NCBI GenBank assembly: GCA_964019655.1
Contig: CAXHTR010000005.1
Location: 434,001-498,000, forward strand
From: Perkinsela sp. pyNocScin1
Taxonomy: Eukaryota > Euglenozoa > Kinetoplastea > Prokinetoplastida > Perkinselidae
DNA: 64,000 bases
Direction: 5' to 3'
The position numbers and the translations under genes were made by a program. Position 1 is the first letter of the stretch; each line of letters begins with the position of its first letter. The notes beneath the pieces are model-generated. The model was not told the DNA's origin. It made no database searches and worked only from the letters and a program-made list of their open reading frames with translations. Positions 62,934 to 64,000 of this stretch are shown in pieces.

Positions 62934-63276
62934 AAACTTTGAATAAAAGGGTACCTTTGCAAACCGGATTCTCTTCATGATTCGTTCTCGTAATTGAATT
63001 TTTTATTACATGCGCCCATCTGAGCACTGCATTTCTATTCACCTCGCATTAGAATACAATGCATACCTGACGTAAGAATTACAAATATCTTTCTCCAACA
63101 GAAAGAAACGCATGTTGAAAACATTGGCGATTCCACCGAGCAACAACAACCGATTCGGGCGACTGAGTGATGGAATATCTGTAGAGAGAAGAGAACACAT
63201 CATCAGCTCACAAACAGAAAAGCTCATGTTGGTAAATCTGCTTCTGAGCCAACGGGTGTAATGAATGGATCAAAAA
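62934..63276. other. Convergent gap between LRR genes
   Basis: These 343 bases lie between two genes that end facing each other. There is a 49-codon plus frame at 63112-63261 with an ATG (MLKTLAIPPSNNNRFGRL) but no family motif. No repeat is seen. Confidence 0.45.
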
Positions 63277-63960
63277 TCACACACGCATTCTTATATTGCG
63301 GATTTTGTCACCCAGATCATCATCAATAAGAGAGCCATCAGTGGTGCAAAAGTTTTGTAAATTTTTCATTGTGCCAAAGTCACATTTGAGCTTGTGTAAC
63401 AGTCGTGTGCTGAGAGCTATACGAATAGCGTCGTTATTAGCCAAATCGATTCGCCACAGCGTAAACGGAAAGTTCTGCAGAAAGACAGTGCCACTCAGAA
63501 GATTTTCACGGCAATACAGCTCTTCTATCATCTTCGGTAAAGTTGCAGCGTCAGGGCAGCCAGTAAGGTTACAAGAGTTAAGCATGCACACCCGTAAGTT
63601 TCGAGGCAGAAATCGGGTTTTCAAATCACGATTAATTTTTTGGCCCGATAAATCAAGCACTCTAATGCTCTGAGGTAACCACTTGTACTCACCCACAAGT
63701 GACCATGCTATTTTTTCATCTGGGGGATATTTCGATGGACTCCATTGAATTTCAACGATAGTGTCGAATTCGCACGTGATTCCTTTCCAAAGGCAAGGGG
63801 TTTCAACTATCGCATCTCTTTGGCGCAGTGATTTTCGCAGAAATGCTTCAGGATTCGGACTATATTGAATATTCGTCATTCGCATCATGCATTCACTTTG
63901 CCATTTCAGGGTCATTTCTTCATCAGATGCCCCCTCAGAGCACAGAATGTATCGAAGCAT
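63277..63960 (-). CDS. LRR family protein with plant-like Cys-Trp-Cys N-cap
   Basis: 227 residues from ATG 63960. N-cap: PCLWKGITC followed by VEIQWS, strikingly like the CxWxGVxC motif of plant LRRNT_2 domains. LRRs are few and irregular (VLDLSGQKINRDLKTRFLP, VCMLNSCNLTGCPDAATLP, ELYCRENLLSGTVFLQNFP). The tail keeps FCTTDGSLIDDDL. There is no clear signal peptide (MLRYILCSEGASDEE). Last gene in the window. Confidence 0.78.
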   Translation of the reverse strand: MLRYILCSEGASDEEMTLKWQSECMMRMTNIQYSPNPEAFLRKSLRQRDAIVETPCLWKGITCEFDTIVEIQWSPSKYPPDEKIAWSLVGEYKWLPQSIRVLDLSGQKINRDLKTRFLPRNLRVCMLNSCNLTGCPDAATLPKMIEELYCRENLLSGTVFLQNFPFTLWRIDLANNDAIRIALSTRLLHKLKCDFGTMKNLQNFCTTDGSLIDDDLGDKIRNIRMRV

Positions 63961-64000
63961 TTCAGAGACAAGCGAAATATAAAGCGAAGTTACACTCTCA

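Noticed and set aside
63112-63261. 49-codon plus-strand frame after the last plus LRR gene
   Set aside because: Has an ATG and a NRFGRL string faintly like the family start, but no LSxQxxMELL box or repeats.

Overview
The window looks like a chromosome piece from a gene-dense, apparently intronless eukaryote of kinetoplastid type. What the sequence shows: 21 consecutive genes on the minus strand (107 to 24160), then 13 consecutive genes on the plus strand (24436 to 44941). The two runs diverge from a gap of about 275 bases. No gene needs an intron, gaps are mostly 50 to 250 bases, and many start codons follow a pyrimidine tract plus AG by 10 to 30 bases, as expected for trans-splicing. Directional gene clusters of this kind are the hallmark of kinetoplastids. 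Gene content is eukaryotic and partly mitochondrial. A reduced kinetoplastid such as the Paramoeba endosymbiont Perkinsela is my best guess, but that species-level call is inference.

Minus-strand cluster, read from 24160 down to 107: PepN-type aminopeptidase, an OsmC-like protein, a one-RRM protein, a mitochondrial zinc-ribbon protein, Notchless (60S assembly), a J-domain TCAIM-like protein, a small membrane protein, proteasome Rpt2, TRM112, a Tctex-type dynein light chain, SRP72, an SPX-SLC13 phosphate transporter, a RING protein, a tandem rhodanese, eIF1, a two-TM protein, a degenerate OLA1/YchF, mitoribosomal uL29m, DUS1, MCTS1 and a two-RRM protein.

Plus-strand cluster: a short CDC5L, a small TM protein, an unknown protein, a four-fold Tudor-like repeat protein, a helical-repeat protein, a METTL25-type methyltransferase, a crotonase-fold isomerase, a degenerate FtsJ-like protein, APC10, a low-complexity RNA-granule-like protein, eIF4E, a 1594-residue astacin protease and an inner-membrane-protease-like peptidase. 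Ribosome assembly, translation initiation and RNA modification dominate both clusters.

From 45460 to the window end everything changes. Sixteen leucine-rich repeat (LRR) loci of one family, at least two of them broken, fill 18.5 kb with eight strand switches, longer gaps and lower G+C. Members share a layout: a short hydrophobic N-terminus, an N-cap (LSxQxxMELLI, then WxGLxF and GxVxxIxW), 2 to 15 repeats of about 23 residues (LPxxLxxLxIxxNxFxGxxDL) and usually a tail ending in DExG-like residues. Five gaps or gap segments between them carry clusters of short inverted repeats, each built by iterating its own private motif in both orientations. This iterated-palindrome plus LRR arrangement is the most likely undescribed system here.

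Start codons: where a reading frame opened with TTG or GTG, I moved the start to the first plausible ATG. Functional calls rest on motifs recognised by eye; no database search was run.
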